In this document: positions 1 through 9,902 of the stretch, piece by piece
Layout of the letters: every line of letters starts with the position of its first letter
Position numbering within the stretch: position 1 is the first letter of the stretch
Assembly: GCF_004208525.1 (NCBI RefSeq)
Contig: NZ_SGIT01000002.1
Location: forward strand, 310,001 to 374,000
DNA from: Sphingobacterium corticibacterium
GTDB taxonomy: Bacteria; Bacteroidota; Bacteroidia; Sphingobacteriales; Sphingobacteriaceae
Direction: 5' to 3'
Length of the DNA stretch: 64,000 nucleotides
Position numbers and translations under genes: made by a program
Notes under the pieces: model-generated
Database searches by the model: none
Told to the model about the DNA's origin: nothing
Seen by the model: the letters and a program-made list of their open reading frames with translations, nothing else

Positions 1-1493
1 AATAACGCTTCTGCATCTATATATAATTTCTCCGAAATATTAAATCGTGCATTTGCGGCCAACCGTAGCTTTGGTGTGTGCCAAGCCTCTTCTTGTTGTG
101 CAGTCGTATATTGGTCAATATTCAGTCGACCGCCCAAATTTACGAGTTCGGAAAGGCGTACATTAAGTTCTCCCTCTATCCCCACATGTTTTACCGCTTT
201 ATCGCCATCGCCGTCATATACTATATCAAACTGAAAAGGAGTCCCCATATTGTTAACAAACAAAGGCATCCCTTCCAATTGCCTATATATCGCTTTTACC
301 TTATATCCGAATGTAGCCCCTGCATTGCCTTTAATCCCTCCAAAGACGTGTAAACGCTCTACCATATTCTGAATAGCTAAGTTAGGTCCTAAGAACGGAT
401 TTTGTCTGGCAAATTCCCGGTAAGAAGCCTTTTTCACACCACCATTTACCCCTCCAAAAATATGGAAATATTCGGGAGCCAATGCAAAGTCCACTTCCGC
501 GGACGGAAAAATATTGAAGCTGGTACTATCACCAAATTCAGGAATAAAATTAGCGCCTAACGTAATAGCGTAATTATCTCCTTTAAAACGGATATAAGGA
601 TTTAAAATGGCTAGAGAATTCTTTGTTCTTCCCCCATTAGCCACATTGTTAGTCCCATCTACACTGTTGACATCCACACTCACATTCGCGCCAATGTTAA
701 AAGCACTTACACGCTTGTTTAAATAAGCAGATAACGCAACAGACGTTTCCTTCGCGTCAAACTTATCACTAAACGAATAAGCATCCAACTTTGCGGAATA
801 GCTTAATGCTTGATCGTCATTCGGGTCGTAATTACTAGTCAACTCACCAGTAAAGTAGATATCGTTGAATGCCTGGCTCTCCGGTGACGGGTTCAAGGTC
901 GTCATGCCGTCATTTGCCAAGGGTATTCCGTAAAAGTTGGTGGCATAACGGTTATAGCCGACTAAACCATCTACCGTAAATAAAGGTAGAATTCGCTTGC
1001 CGAATACCCCCACTTCTTGACGAGAAAACTTTTGTCCTTCCAGACTTCCTTTTTGACTTAAATGTTTCAGGAAACCGCCTACCTGCATATCCTCATATTC
1101 ATCATAAGAGAAATAGCCTTCACCCAAAATGGTGTTGAAATTTCCGAGACCAAACTTCACATAATTACTTCGTAGATCTTGTGCTTGCGAAAAAGGTGTT
1201 TCCTGCACATTTAGTTCTTTTAATCCCGTGTTAATATCCAACTTTTTGTCAGGTATATTTCCATAGGACAGTTTCGGCATATAGCTGCGCTTGTTTGTCA
1301 TATCCGGACTGCGGCGAATTTTAACCGCATCTGCAAGAATAGGTCTATAATCACGGACGATATCAAAAGAATCGACCGTTACCGGTCTATCAGGAACGGT
1401 ATCCCGCCCCTGTGCATATCCCTCCACACCTATACCAAGTAATAACGCCGTGATGGCGTACTTCCCAAATACTGTTTTATGCAAGTTCATCAT
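1..1493 (-). CDS. Outer-membrane beta-barrel protein, TonB-receptor-like, 3' end outside window
   Basis: The reverse strand is open from the window edge to an ATG at 1493 (a second ATG at 1490), 15 nt after the stop of the TPR gene, with GGTGAG just upstream. The protein begins MNLHKTVFGKYAITALLLGI followed by a Sec signal ending near GYAQG. It continues into a long stretch of alternating hydrophobic/polar strands rich in Tyr, Phe, Gly and Asn, as in Bacteroidota outer-membrane barrels. No clear TonB plug or carboxypeptidase-regulatory domain is visible in the part present, so TonB-dependent transport is not shown. The C-terminus is missing. The tight spacing suggests co-transcription with the TPR gene; the two could form one envelope unit (inference). 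Confidence 0.75.
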   Translation of the reverse strand, partial: MMNLHKTVFGKYAITALLLGIGVEGYAQGRDTVPDRPVTVDSFDIVRDYRPILADAVKIRRSPDMTNKRSYMPKLSYGNIPDKKLDINTGLKELNVQETPFSQAQDLRSNYVKFGLGNFNTILGEGYFSYDEYEDMQVGGFLKHLSQKGSLEGQKFSRQEVGVFGKRILPLFTVDGLVGYNRYATNFYGIPLANDGMTTLNPSPESQAFNDIYFTGELTSNYDPNDDQALSYSAKLDAYSFSDKFDAKETSVALSAYLNKRVSAFNIGANVSVDVNSVDGTNNVANGGRTKNSLAILNPYIRFKGDNYAITLGANFIPEFGDSTSFNIFPSAEVDFALAPEYFHIFGGVNGGVKKASYREFARQNPFLGPNLAIQNMVERLHVFGGIKGNAGATFGYKVKAIYRQLEGMPLFVNNMGTPFQFDIVYDGDGDKAVKHVGIEGELNVRLSELVNLGGRLNIDQYTTAQQEEAWHTPKLRLAANARFNISEKLYIDAEAL

Positions 1494-1508
1494 TCTCACC
1501 TATGCTTA

Positions 1509-4500
1509 TTATTTCAATTTTTGTAAACGAGACTTGGCTTCTTTTAGCACATCGTCCTCTTGATTATCATAATTATCGATTACACTTTCCAATGTTGATT
1601 TCGCTTGGAAGTTATCTCCTTTGCCAGCGTATGCATCTGCCATCAAGATAAATCCTTTTGCTACCCAATAATCATAAGACGAAAAGGTATTGGCAATATC
1701 AAATGCGGATTCGATTGCTTTATCATATTGCTTCGATTTCAACTGTTGTTCCGCCACACGGTATCTTGCTTCTGCTCCAGTAATTGTATTACTCTTTAAT
1801 GCCGCTAGATTAAATTCTTTAAGTGCATCTGCAGGTTTGTTGGTCGCGACATACGCTTTGCCAGCATAAAGATGTGCCAAGGCGATATCTTCTTCGGAAG
1901 ATTTATCGTGTTCCTTCACCAATTTCGCATAGTTCTGCGTTTCCACATAATCGCCTATATGATAGTAGGCCATCAACTGGTTATTGATGGCAAAACCGTA
2001 ATTCGACTTATACTCGGACGTTAATTCTAATTTCCTTAATACCTGCACAGCCTCGTTATAGGCCTTCTTCTTCAAATGTAGCCGGGCAACACTGACCAGT
2101 GTTTGCTCGGTATAAGCACTCGTCCAGTCGTTCATAATAATATTAAAATCATGAAGCGCTTCACTGTCTTTGCCTAGCCGGGCATAACTTTCTCCTCGGA
2201 TAAATCGTGCATGTTTCTCCTGAATGGGTTTTGGAAATTTATCAAAATAGGCGTTGATAGCTTCTACGGCTCCCTGATAGTTACCTCTATCAAATAGTGT
2301 TTTTGCGACGCTAAAAGTATGTCCGTCTTGTTCCGCTGTGCTTAGATCACCGATATTTGTACTCGTTGCATAGCGAATATAGCCGGTAGCATCTCCTTTA
2401 TCCAGGTAAATATTCTCGATAGAACGCATGGCTTGTTGTGCCTCATCCGTTATAGCATATTGGTCTACTACACGCTGAAAAGTCTTTAATGCCGCATCGT
2501 TATCATTTTTATTATACTGAACTAATCCAATCGTAACCAATGCCCTCGGTACGTAGCTACTACGCGGGTAATCTTCCACCATCTGCTGTAAGCCACCAAT
2601 TGCACGGTCATGGTCTCCCATTAAGAAATAAGTATAGGGAATTTCAAAAGCCACGTCGTCCGCATAATTTGATTTAGGATATTTTTGGATAACAGAATTT
2701 AATGTAGCGATTTTTGCATTATTATCGCCTTGCAACCCCTGTATAATTCCTCTTTGGAATAAGGCATAATCTTGGCTTGCGGCATTCGAATTAATCAAGC
2801 GGTTATATTGCTCCATAGCCCTACCGTAGTTCTTCATACCGAAATAAGAGTCGGCCAAGCGGGCAATAGCATCGTTGCGTGTGTTCAATTCTATGCCATC
2901 TTTACCTCCGGTTGCCAAGAAGCGTTCAAAATAATTAGCGGCCGTATTATAACGATCGTTACGAAACGCAGCATAAGCTAGTGCATAATTCGCGTAGCTA
3001 TAAACATCGGTTTTACGAGCTGCCGGCAGTTGCATGAACTTATTGAAATTTCCTACTGCCTCCCCATATTTACGCACTTCGTACATCGCTTCTGCTTTCC
3101 AATATAACGCCAATGCATATATCTCTTCATCATACCGGTTAGCTTCAGAACGCATGAACATAGATATAGCATTCTCAAAAGCACGTTCATTGTAGAATTC
3201 CAAGCCACGATAATATGTTACCTTCTGATAGGCCGCATTTGCCTCCCGACCGCGTTTTCCGATACTCTCCAAAATATCTACTGCCGCACGGTAGTTTTTT
3301 GTGCTCAATAATACCTCCGCCAATAAGGTTTTTGCTTCTTCCAAACGTGCAGAACGTGGGTATGTATCAAGGTACTCCTGCGTTGCGTCCAAGGCCACCT
3401 GGTGAAATTCCAATTCATAAGACAACTTGGCGTAATTAAAAAGTCCCTCTTCTTTAAGCTCAGGATCAAAATCCAGCTTTGAAGCCCGAAAGAAAGCGTT
3501 ACGTGCACTTTGCTTATTTCCGGTTTTCAAAAAAGCATCTCCCAGGGTAATCATAGCGCTCTGGTAATAGGCATCTGGCTCGCTCAATTTCTCCAATTCA
3601 GTGATCGCTTTTTCATAGTCTTTCAACCTATAGGCAATATAACCTATCTGATAGCTATCTTGGTTATTTTGTGTTTTGCCTTGATCTTGGGCTTGAAATT
3701 TATCGTAATAGTTTTTTGATTTTTCTAAATCTCCTTTGATAAAATAAGTCGCTGCCACAATACGGAAAAGCTCCGTTTCGTTCTCTTGCTTGGTACGATC
3801 TAGAATCGGCAGCGCATAATTTAAGACATCATCGTAGCGCTTATCCAAGAAATACAGTGCCGTGATATAATAAGGATAACTATTCTCATAAGTCTTCGAA
3901 CCCTCTAATCGCTCAAACTCATTGAGGGCCGTTTTATATTCTGCGTCTAAATAAGACAAATAAGCATAGTAGTAAATAGATGCTTCCTGATACGAACCGC
4001 TTTCATCTTTCAATCGCTCAAAAAGGGGTTTGGAAGCCTCATAATCATCGGTCATAAATTTTGCGTAAGCTAGTTTAAAACGATACTCTACATTCTCCGC
4101 TCCCGCGAGGTTTTTACTATCAATCTTCTCAAACCATTCGATGGCCTTGGTATAATCTTTTTTTGCGTAATATGACCGACCAATCTGAAAATAGGCTGCT
4201 TTAGAATTCGCGCTTGCCGGATAATCTTTAATATATTTCAAGAAACGGGATTCGGCATTGGTATCGCCTAACTCAAGCGCACAGATGGCCTGATAAAAGC
4301 GAACATTTTCTTTGATTAAGGTCAGCTCCTCCGTCTCGTCCAGTTGCAAGGTAGATTTAGTCCGGATGTCTTCGACTCGATCAAACTGCTTTGCTGCAGA
4401 GCTAAATTTCCCTCTTTCAAACAACTCCATTCCGGATTTGTACGCATTGTTTATCTGTTGCCAGGCCGTTTGTTGTCCAAACGCAGTAGCCCCCATTAAA

Positions 4501-4538
4501 CTCAATGCCACTCCTACACCATAAATTTTCTTATTCAT
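1509..4538 (-). CDS. Large periplasmic tetratricopeptide-repeat protein
   Basis: A 1009-residue protein with a Sec signal peptide (cleavage near ATAFGQ, residue 22) followed by TPR-like helical pairs along nearly the whole length. Recurrent signatures are A-x-Y-x-x-G-x-x-Y, Y-x-x-A-I-x-x-F-E-x and YP-x-S, for example around residues 75-160 and 640-720. The later repeats resemble the YbgF/BamD outer-membrane-lipoprotein type of TPR. TPR solenoids are protein-binding scaffolds, so this is probably a periplasmic or envelope assembly factor; no catalytic motif is visible. It lies immediately upstream of, and probably in an operon with, the outer-membrane barrel gene. The specific partner is unknown. 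Confidence 0.85.
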   Translation of the reverse strand: MNKKIYGVGVALSLMGATAFGQQTAWQQINNAYKSGMELFERGKFSSAAKQFDRVEDIRTKSTLQLDETEELTLIKENVRFYQAICALELGDTNAESRFLKYIKDYPASANSKAAYFQIGRSYYAKKDYTKAIEWFEKIDSKNLAGAENVEYRFKLAYAKFMTDDYEASKPLFERLKDESGSYQEASIYYYAYLSYLDAEYKTALNEFERLEGSKTYENSYPYYITALYFLDKRYDDVLNYALPILDRTKQENETELFRIVAATYFIKGDLEKSKNYYDKFQAQDQGKTQNNQDSYQIGYIAYRLKDYEKAITELEKLSEPDAYYQSAMITLGDAFLKTGNKQSARNAFFRASKLDFDPELKEEGLFNYAKLSYELEFHQVALDATQEYLDTYPRSARLEEAKTLLAEVLLSTKNYRAAVDILESIGKRGREANAAYQKVTYYRGLEFYNERAFENAISMFMRSEANRYDEEIYALALYWKAEAMYEVRKYGEAVGNFNKFMQLPAARKTDVYSYANYALAYAAFRNDRYNTAANYFERFLATGGKDGIELNTRNDAIARLADSYFGMKNYGRAMEQYNRLINSNAASQDYALFQRGIIQGLQGDNNAKIATLNSVIQKYPKSNYADDVAFEIPYTYFLMGDHDRAIGGLQQMVEDYPRSSYVPRALVTIGLVQYNKNDNDAALKTFQRVVDQYAITDEAQQAMRSIENIYLDKGDATGYIRYATSTNIGDLSTAEQDGHTFSVAKTLFDRGNYQGAVEAINAYFDKFPKPIQEKHARFIRGESYARLGKDSEALHDFNIIMNDWTSAYTEQTLVSVARLHLKKKAYNEAVQVLRKLELTSEYKSNYGFAINNQLMAYYHIGDYVETQNYAKLVKEHDKSSEEDIALAHLYAGKAYVATNKPADALKEFNLAALKSNTITGAEARYRVAEQQLKSKQYDKAIESAFDIANTFSSYDYWVAKGFILMADAYAGKGDNFQAKSTLESVIDNYDNQEDDVLKEAKSRLQKLK

Positions 4539-4706
4539 ACTGATGAATTATTCAACAACTAAATCTTCGCATTATACATGAAAACGCCTCACCTCAAGGC
4601 TCAATTCTTCAGGATACTAAATTATAACTAAACTTTCACGTTTTCCTCAAAAGTTCTTAACATCTGTTGGTAACCATGCATTTATAACGAACTTTTTACC
4701 CAAAAA

Positions 4707-4736
4707 ATATGCCCAACTTCTAAAAGCCGAGCATAT
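4707..4736 (-). terminator. Intrinsic terminator after pyrB
   Basis: Arms 4707-4719 and 4724-4736 form a 13-bp stem on the minus strand (with G-U pairs) and a 4-nt loop, followed in the minus direction by a run of six T. It lies between pyrB and the upstream region of the TPR gene. Confidence 0.65.
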
Positions 4737-4800
4737 CGCTATTTTTTAACTTTTTTTGATCACAAACCCATTATTCTCCACTCACCACTCTTCACTCAAT

Positions 4801-5739
4801 TTACCCTCTCTGTCCGGCAAGCAGATAAAGAACAGCCATACGTACAGCTACTCCGTTTTCGACCTGTTCCAAGATAATAGAATGTTTACTATCCGCCACA
4901 TCCGACGTAATCTCCACTCCCCTATTAATGGGTCCCGGGTGCATAATTGTAATCTCCTTGTCTAGCGAATCTAATATTTCTTTATTAAGGCCATAAAGCA
5001 TCGTATATTCCCGTAAAGACGGAAAATAACCTATATCTTGCCGCTCTAGCTGTATACGTAGCATATTCGCAACATCACACCACTGCAAAGCTTTACGTAA
5101 ATTATGTTCTACCTTAACGCCTAGTGAACCGATATATTTCGGAATAAGCGTTGTCGGCCCGCACACCATAACCTCCGCACCCTGTTTTTGTAAGCAGAGA
5201 ATATTTGACAACGCTACACGGGAATGCAGTATATCACCAATGATGGCCACTTTCCGTCCCGCAACATCACCAAATCGTTCCCGAATAGAAAAAGAATCAA
5301 GTAACGCCTGCGTAGGGTGCTCATGAGCCCCATCTCCGGCGTTGACAATCTGTGCATCGATGTGTTTACTCAAAAAAACACCAGCTCCGGCATAAGGGTG
5401 ACGCATGACAATCATATCGACTTTCATGGCTAAAATATTATTGATCGTATCAATCAGGGTTTCGCCTTTACTAACCGAGGAAGAAGAAGCGGCAAAGTTG
5501 ATGGTATCTGCAGAAAGGCGTTTTTCCGCGAGTTCAAAAGACAGACGTGTACGCGTAGAATTTTCGAAAAACACATTTGCTATGGTAATATCCCTTAGGG
5601 AAGGCACTTTCTTTATGGGTCGATTTAATACTTCCTTAAAATTTGCTGCTGTATCCAGGATAAGTTGAATATCATTTTCATTCAAATCCTTTATTCCTAG
5701 AAGATGTCTTGTACTTAGTTGCTCTATTGTAGTTGACAT
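4801..5739 (-). CDS. pyrB: Aspartate carbamoyltransferase catalytic subunit
   Basis: A 312-residue enzyme that condenses carbamoyl phosphate with aspartate in the first committed step of pyrimidine synthesis, in the cytoplasm. Visible signatures are the carbamoyl-phosphate motif STRTRLSFE (residues 61-69), MRHPYAGA, HPTQALLD, GDILHSRVA and HPGPINRG. Its length is that of the catalytic chain. No pyrI-like regulatory chain lies next to it. It follows pyrR by 22 nt in the same orientation, so the two form a pyr operon that PyrR may control. Terminator 4707-4736 lies downstream. Confidence 0.97.
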   Translation of the reverse strand: MSTTIEQLSTRHLLGIKDLNENDIQLILDTAANFKEVLNRPIKKVPSLRDITIANVFFENSTRTRLSFELAEKRLSADTINFAASSSSVSKGETLIDTINNILAMKVDMIVMRHPYAGAGVFLSKHIDAQIVNAGDGAHEHPTQALLDSFSIRERFGDVAGRKVAIIGDILHSRVALSNILCLQKQGAEVMVCGPTTLIPKYIGSLGVKVEHNLRKALQWCDVANMLRIQLERQDIGYFPSLREYTMLYGLNKEILDSLDKEITIMHPGPINRGVEITSDVADSKHSIILEQVENGVAVRMAVLYLLAGQRG

Positions 5740-5761
5740 GTTATGAAAATTTTCTGTCGCT

Positions 5762-6307
5762 TTATTTCTTGTCTGTAATCAGCACGATACTATCCGCCTC
5801 GTCAATATCCTGCCAGCTCACAATTACCTTTTGTGAATCTATAGAATCTACCTGTATGCCAATATAATCAGGCTGAATAGGTATTTGGCGCGAAAAACGA
5901 CGATCGACAAGCACAAGGAGTTCCATTTTCCCCGGTCTACCGAAAGCCTGTATCGCATCCATAGCGGAACGAATCGTTCGCCCGGTCCAGAGCACATCGT
6001 CAATCAAAATAACCTCTTTATCATCGACCATAAAGTCGATATCGGTACTATTTGCAATCAACGGATTAGCACCTTTCATTCGAAAATCATCCCGATAAAA
6101 CGTAATGTCTAGAATACCGAGCTGAACCTCTACACCGGTCATCGCTTTAAGTTCCTTTTGGATACGTTTTGCCAAATAGGTACCACGCGGTTGGATTCCG
6201 ATGAGCACAGCATTGGAAAAATCGCAGTGATTCTCAATCAGTTGTTGACACAGACGCTTGATTGTTATCTGAAATTTAGCTCCTTCTAATAAAATAGATT
6301 GCTTCAT
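5762..6307 (-). CDS. pyrR: PyrR bifunctional pyrimidine regulator / uracil phosphoribosyltransferase
   Basis: A 181-residue type I phosphoribosyltransferase. The PRPP-binding loop reads EVILIDDVLWTGRTIRSA near residues 98-115, the characteristic PyrR form. In Firmicutes PyrR binds pyr mRNA in response to UMP and also has UPRTase activity. Here it directly precedes pyrB, so local regulation is plausible, but I see no clear anti-antiterminator structure in the short leader. A possible promoter element lies at 6324-6331, 17 nt before the start. Confidence 0.92.
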   Translation of the reverse strand: MKQSILLEGAKFQITIKRLCQQLIENHCDFSNAVLIGIQPRGTYLAKRIQKELKAMTGVEVQLGILDITFYRDDFRMKGANPLIANSTDIDFMVDDKEVILIDDVLWTGRTIRSAMDAIQAFGRPGKMELLVLVDRRFSRQIPIQPDYIGIQVDSIDSQKVIVSWQDIDEADSIVLITDKK

Positions 6308-6323
6308 TTTGGGAATATTTAAG

Positions 6324-6331
6324 CAAAAATA
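6324..6331 (-). promoter_or_regulatory. Possible -7 element for pyrR-pyrB
   Basis: The minus strand reads TATTTTTG, matching the Bacteroidota TAnnTTTG element, 17 nt before the pyrR ATG. I found no convincing -33 box. Confidence 0.4.
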
Positions 6332-6357
6332 ACGTATTTTTTGTGCTTTTCCTCTTT

Positions 6358-9300
6358 TTATTCGCCAGCTTGTTCAAAATAATGCCTGTACATATTGAAT
6401 AATGCATCGACTTGTTTTTGCAATTCGGGCTGGTTGACTTCATCCAATAGTTGTTTATAGCGCTGAATCGATGCCAAACCGAAACGCATATTCCGATATT
6501 CCAGATTAGACTTCGTTTGTGCTACCGATTCGTAATAAGCCATATTCTCCCGGATAAATGTTAGGTTTCGCTGTGTAATTTCATTTGCCTTTGCCGATTC
6601 ACCCACCTCATACATAGCACTTAGCAACGGCACATACCCCATTACCTCCGACATTAGATAAGCCCTTTTTGGCATATTTTCGTAAGCGTTCAACACCAAA
6701 TTTTTCGCTTTGTCTTTCTCCTCTGCCGACAGTAATTGCTGGGCCGACTGACCATATATAGAGCCCACATACATACTGATATAGCGATAGGAGTCCGGAT
6801 CAATATACGACGCATTTCCAATATTACCCCATGAAAACTTATTCATTACATTGTCATATATCTGGTCTATGTTCTCAATCGTCGAAGGATCTCCCTCCTG
6901 CAATCCGAAATCTACCGGCATCAAACGATAAGCAAAGCCTTCATTCACTAAATACCTATCCAATCCCATATAGTTGCTTTCTGGCGTCGTAATCGTATAA
7001 TATATGGGGCGTTCCCAATTGTTGTTCGCTAGAATCGCCAACATAGAAAGCTCGGCTCGGCTTGCATAGTTCTGGCTGTATGTCCAACGCATCGTATCCA
7101 CAATATTACTTTCCCATTCTTTAGGAACAACATTATGGGCTAGTACCGCTTGTCTATCCACCGTCAATTCCATTTTCTTGGTCGGCAATACATTGACGAA
7201 CTCACCGCTTTGCAATTGCGCCTTATTCTGTGGATTGTCGGATAACATTACTTTTAAGAGGTCTTGTACAGGAACATATCCCGGAATATTATAATCTTGA
7301 TAATAAATGACATCACGCACGCCATCTTTAATCAATTCGGGATCAATATTGATCGGTAATGCGTCGGCATCATTGACTTTCTTCATCATCTGTTTCATAT
7401 ACCAATCGGCACTAAGCAAACTCAAATTGACAACGCGCACATCTGTACGAAAACCTTCCACCTCTTGCACATACCATAGTGGATAGGTGTCGTTATCGCC
7501 ATAACTGAATAGAATCGCATTGGGGGCACAGGATTCCAGATAATTTCGAGCCATGTCCCGGGCGAGGGATTTCTCCGAACGGTTGTGATCGTTATAATTT
7601 TGCGCGATCAGAATGACTGGACCTGCTAATACGCCGATGATTGCTGCGGCATACCCTGCAACCTTTACGTTTGTCTTTTTTCGGAAAAAGTCTGCAATCG
7701 CCAAGACGCCTAAGCCTATCCAGATACTGAAGGCATAAAAAGAACCCGCATAAGCATAGTCTCGCTCCCGAGGCTGCAATGGGTTTTGGTTCAGGTACAA
7801 TACGATGGCAATACCGGTAAAGAAAAATAGTAACCCCACGACACCAGCGTCACGCTGCCGCCTACCAAAATGCCAGAAAGCTCCCAATAACCCCAAGATA
7901 AGCGGAAGGAAGAAATAAGTATTACGAGAGGGGTCTGTTTTCGCCGAGGTAGGCAGTGTATCCTGTCCGCCAACCAGCATATTGTCGATTGGCTTAATAC
8001 CACTGATCCAATTCCCTTCGGTAAACGAGCCATGTCCTTGTTGGTCATTTTGGCGACCTGCAAAATTCCACAAGAAATATCGTCCGTACATGTGTCCTAT
8101 CTGGTAGCCAAAGAAGAACTTCAGATTATCGGCAAATGTAGGCGTTTCATCAGGTCCTAATCCCAAATATTCACGATAATATTCGGCGTGCCCCCCTTTG
8201 TCACTATAAATTCGAGGAAAAATCGTTTCCCTATCGTAGGTATATACCGGATTACGTTTAGCAACGACATATTTATCACCGTCTTTTCGGTATACTTTTT
8301 TACCATCTTCTACCCCCGTCGGGCGGGCATCAAAGAACTTACCTTTAAAAAGTGGTTCATCACCGTATTGTTCCCTGTTCAAATAGCTAAGAAATGAAAA
8401 CGCATTATCTGGATCGCTATTATTCAACGTCGGATTCGCTTTTGCCCGGATCATAATCATGGCGAAAGAACTGTATCCCAAAATAATAAAAGCCGTACTA
8501 ATCATGGCTATATTTAAGACATACTTCTTCTTTTTAACGGAATAATAGATCCCGTAGATCAATCCGCCAACGAGTAGTATAATAAAGAAAGCAAGTCCGG
8601 ATCCAAAACCTAAGCCTAGCGTGTTCACAAAAAACAAGTCAAAATACGCCGCAAACTTAACGGAATATTGAATAACACCCCAGAGGATAAAGCCTAACAC
8701 AACTACCCCTATCGCCAATGCCTTTAAAATTCCCGCCCCACTACTTTCTTTTGTTTTCCGGAAATAAATAACCAAGGCGATAGCAGGGATAACCAACAAG
8801 TTCAGCAAATGCACACCAATAGACAATCCCATCACATACGCAATGAGGATGAGCCACTTATCTGCTTGGGGTTCATTTGCTCGTGCTTCCCACTTCAATA
8901 TTGCCCAGAAAACAACGGCCGTGCACAAGGAAGACATGGCATATACTTCAGATTCAACCGCAGAGAACCAAAAAGTATCCGTAAAAGCATATGCAAGCGC
9001 ACCTACTACGCCGGAAGCCATCACCATAAATAACTGAGAAGAACTAAGTTCCGCGTCACCTGATGTACCGACAAATATCTTCCGCGCCAAGGCTGTAATG
9101 GTCCAAAACAAAAAGAGAATCGTCAGCCCGCTACATACAGTCGACCCGATATTCATCCAAAAAGCGATCCGGGCGGTGTCTCCCATGGCTAAGTTAGAAA
9201 AGAGATTCTGTATCATCAAAAACAGCGGTGCACCGGGCTGGTGTACAATCTGCATTTTATAAGCGGAGGCAATAAATTCACCACAATCCCACCAACTCAC

Positions 9301-9387
9301 CGTACGTTCAACCGTCATGACATATACTACCGTCGCGATGACTGCACATATCCATCCCAAAAGGTTATTGATCTTCTTGTAATCCAT
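6358..9387 (-). CDS. DUF2723 multi-spanning membrane protein (glycosyltransferase 117-type)
   Basis: A 1009-residue protein. Roughly the first 620 residues contain about a dozen hydrophobic segments; the rest is soluble and TPR-like. The N-terminal region has the DUF2723 signature: WWDCGEFI near residue 32, HQPGAPLF near 49, then the loop SAVESEVYAMSS. DUF2723 proteins are annotated as GT-C-fold glycosyltransferases and are widespread in Bacteroidota, where they are candidates for protein O-glycosylation or lipid-linked sugar transfer. The acidic Asp-Glu after the first membrane segment fits a GT-C catalytic loop (family knowledge). The gene has its own start after a 250-bp gap; substrate unknown. 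Confidence 0.85.
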   Translation of the reverse strand: MDYKKINNLLGWICAVIATVVYVMTVERTVSWWDCGEFIASAYKMQIVHQPGAPLFLMIQNLFSNLAMGDTARIAFWMNIGSTVCSGLTILFLFWTITALARKIFVGTSGDAELSSSQLFMVMASGVVGALAYAFTDTFWFSAVESEVYAMSSLCTAVVFWAILKWEARANEPQADKWLILIAYVMGLSIGVHLLNLLVIPAIALVIYFRKTKESSGAGILKALAIGVVVLGFILWGVIQYSVKFAAYFDLFFVNTLGLGFGSGLAFFIILLVGGLIYGIYYSVKKKKYVLNIAMISTAFIILGYSSFAMIMIRAKANPTLNNSDPDNAFSFLSYLNREQYGDEPLFKGKFFDARPTGVEDGKKVYRKDGDKYVVAKRNPVYTYDRETIFPRIYSDKGGHAEYYREYLGLGPDETPTFADNLKFFFGYQIGHMYGRYFLWNFAGRQNDQQGHGSFTEGNWISGIKPIDNMLVGGQDTLPTSAKTDPSRNTYFFLPLILGLLGAFWHFGRRQRDAGVVGLLFFFTGIAIVLYLNQNPLQPRERDYAYAGSFYAFSIWIGLGVLAIADFFRKKTNVKVAGYAAAIIGVLAGPVILIAQNYNDHNRSEKSLARDMARNYLESCAPNAILFSYGDNDTYPLWYVQEVEGFRTDVRVVNLSLLSADWYMKQMMKKVNDADALPINIDPELIKDGVRDVIYYQDYNIPGYVPVQDLLKVMLSDNPQNKAQLQSGEFVNVLPTKKMELTVDRQAVLAHNVVPKEWESNIVDTMRWTYSQNYASRAELSMLAILANNNWERPIYYTITTPESNYMGLDRYLVNEGFAYRLMPVDFGLQEGDPSTIENIDQIYDNVMNKFSWGNIGNASYIDPDSYRYISMYVGSIYGQSAQQLLSAEEKDKAKNLVLNAYENMPKRAYLMSEVMGYVPLLSAMYEVGESAKANEITQRNLTFIRENMAYYESVAQTKSNLEYRNMRFGLASIQRYKQLLDEVNQPELQKQVDALFNMYRHYFEQAGE

Positions 9388-9575
9388 TCTATACTAGATA
9401 AGGTTATTCTAAAATACGCTCCGAAAATAAGGAATACTAACCGACTATTAAATATTATTTGCACATTTTAACGAAGTTTGTTAAAAACAATAATGCCAAG
9501 AGGCAAGGTATCGTGCCTCATCTAAAAAATATTTCATTGAGAATCAGTCTGGATATAGGATTTTGGATATTTTTT

Positions 9576-9606
9576 TTTGTAAGTTTTAAAAACTGACGTA
9601 TATTTG
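9576..9606 (+). promoter_or_regulatory. Promoter of tRNA-Gln
   Basis: TTTG at 9576-9579 and TATATTTG at 9599-9606, separated by 19 bp, match the Bacteroidota -33/-7 pair. The mature tRNA begins 39 nt downstream. Confidence 0.7.
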
Positions 9607-9644
9607 CATCGTCAAAACGGAAACAAGCTGTTTCGACAAATGTT

Positions 9645-9715
9645 TGTCCCATAGTATAAGGGTAGTACAAGTGATTTTGGTTCATTTAGTCTTGGTTCGA
9701 ATCCAGGTGGGACAA
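9645..9715 (+). tRNA. tRNA-Gln (TTG)
   Basis: Acceptor stem TGTCCCA/TGGGACA, a D arm containing GGGTAGTAC, anticodon stem AGTGA/TCATT with loop TTTTGGT (anticodon TTG), T loop TTCGAAT and discriminator A. CCA is not encoded. Its promoter precedes it and an intrinsic terminator follows. A second copy on the minus strand at 52547-52617 is identical apart from one swapped acceptor pair. Confidence 0.95.
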
Positions 9716-9716
9716 C

Positions 9717-9748
9717 AAAAAAGAGCGCAGATTTTGCGCTCTTTTTTT
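9717..9748 (+). terminator. Intrinsic terminator of tRNA-Gln
   Basis: Stem AAGAGCGCA (9721-9729) / TGCGCTCTT (9735-9743) with a 5-nt loop and a T run, directly after the tRNA. Confidence 0.85.
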
Positions 9749-9902
9749 GTTTCTAACACCTTGATTTATGAAAGTCCAAATATTTCATCAAGCATATTAA
9801 ATCGTCAACCAAGCGCTACATAAAATGCATCCCTAAAATGTGCTGCACACCGAAAATCATAACGACTCTTGTATGAAAATATGTTTGGATGAAGCCTTCT
9901 TA

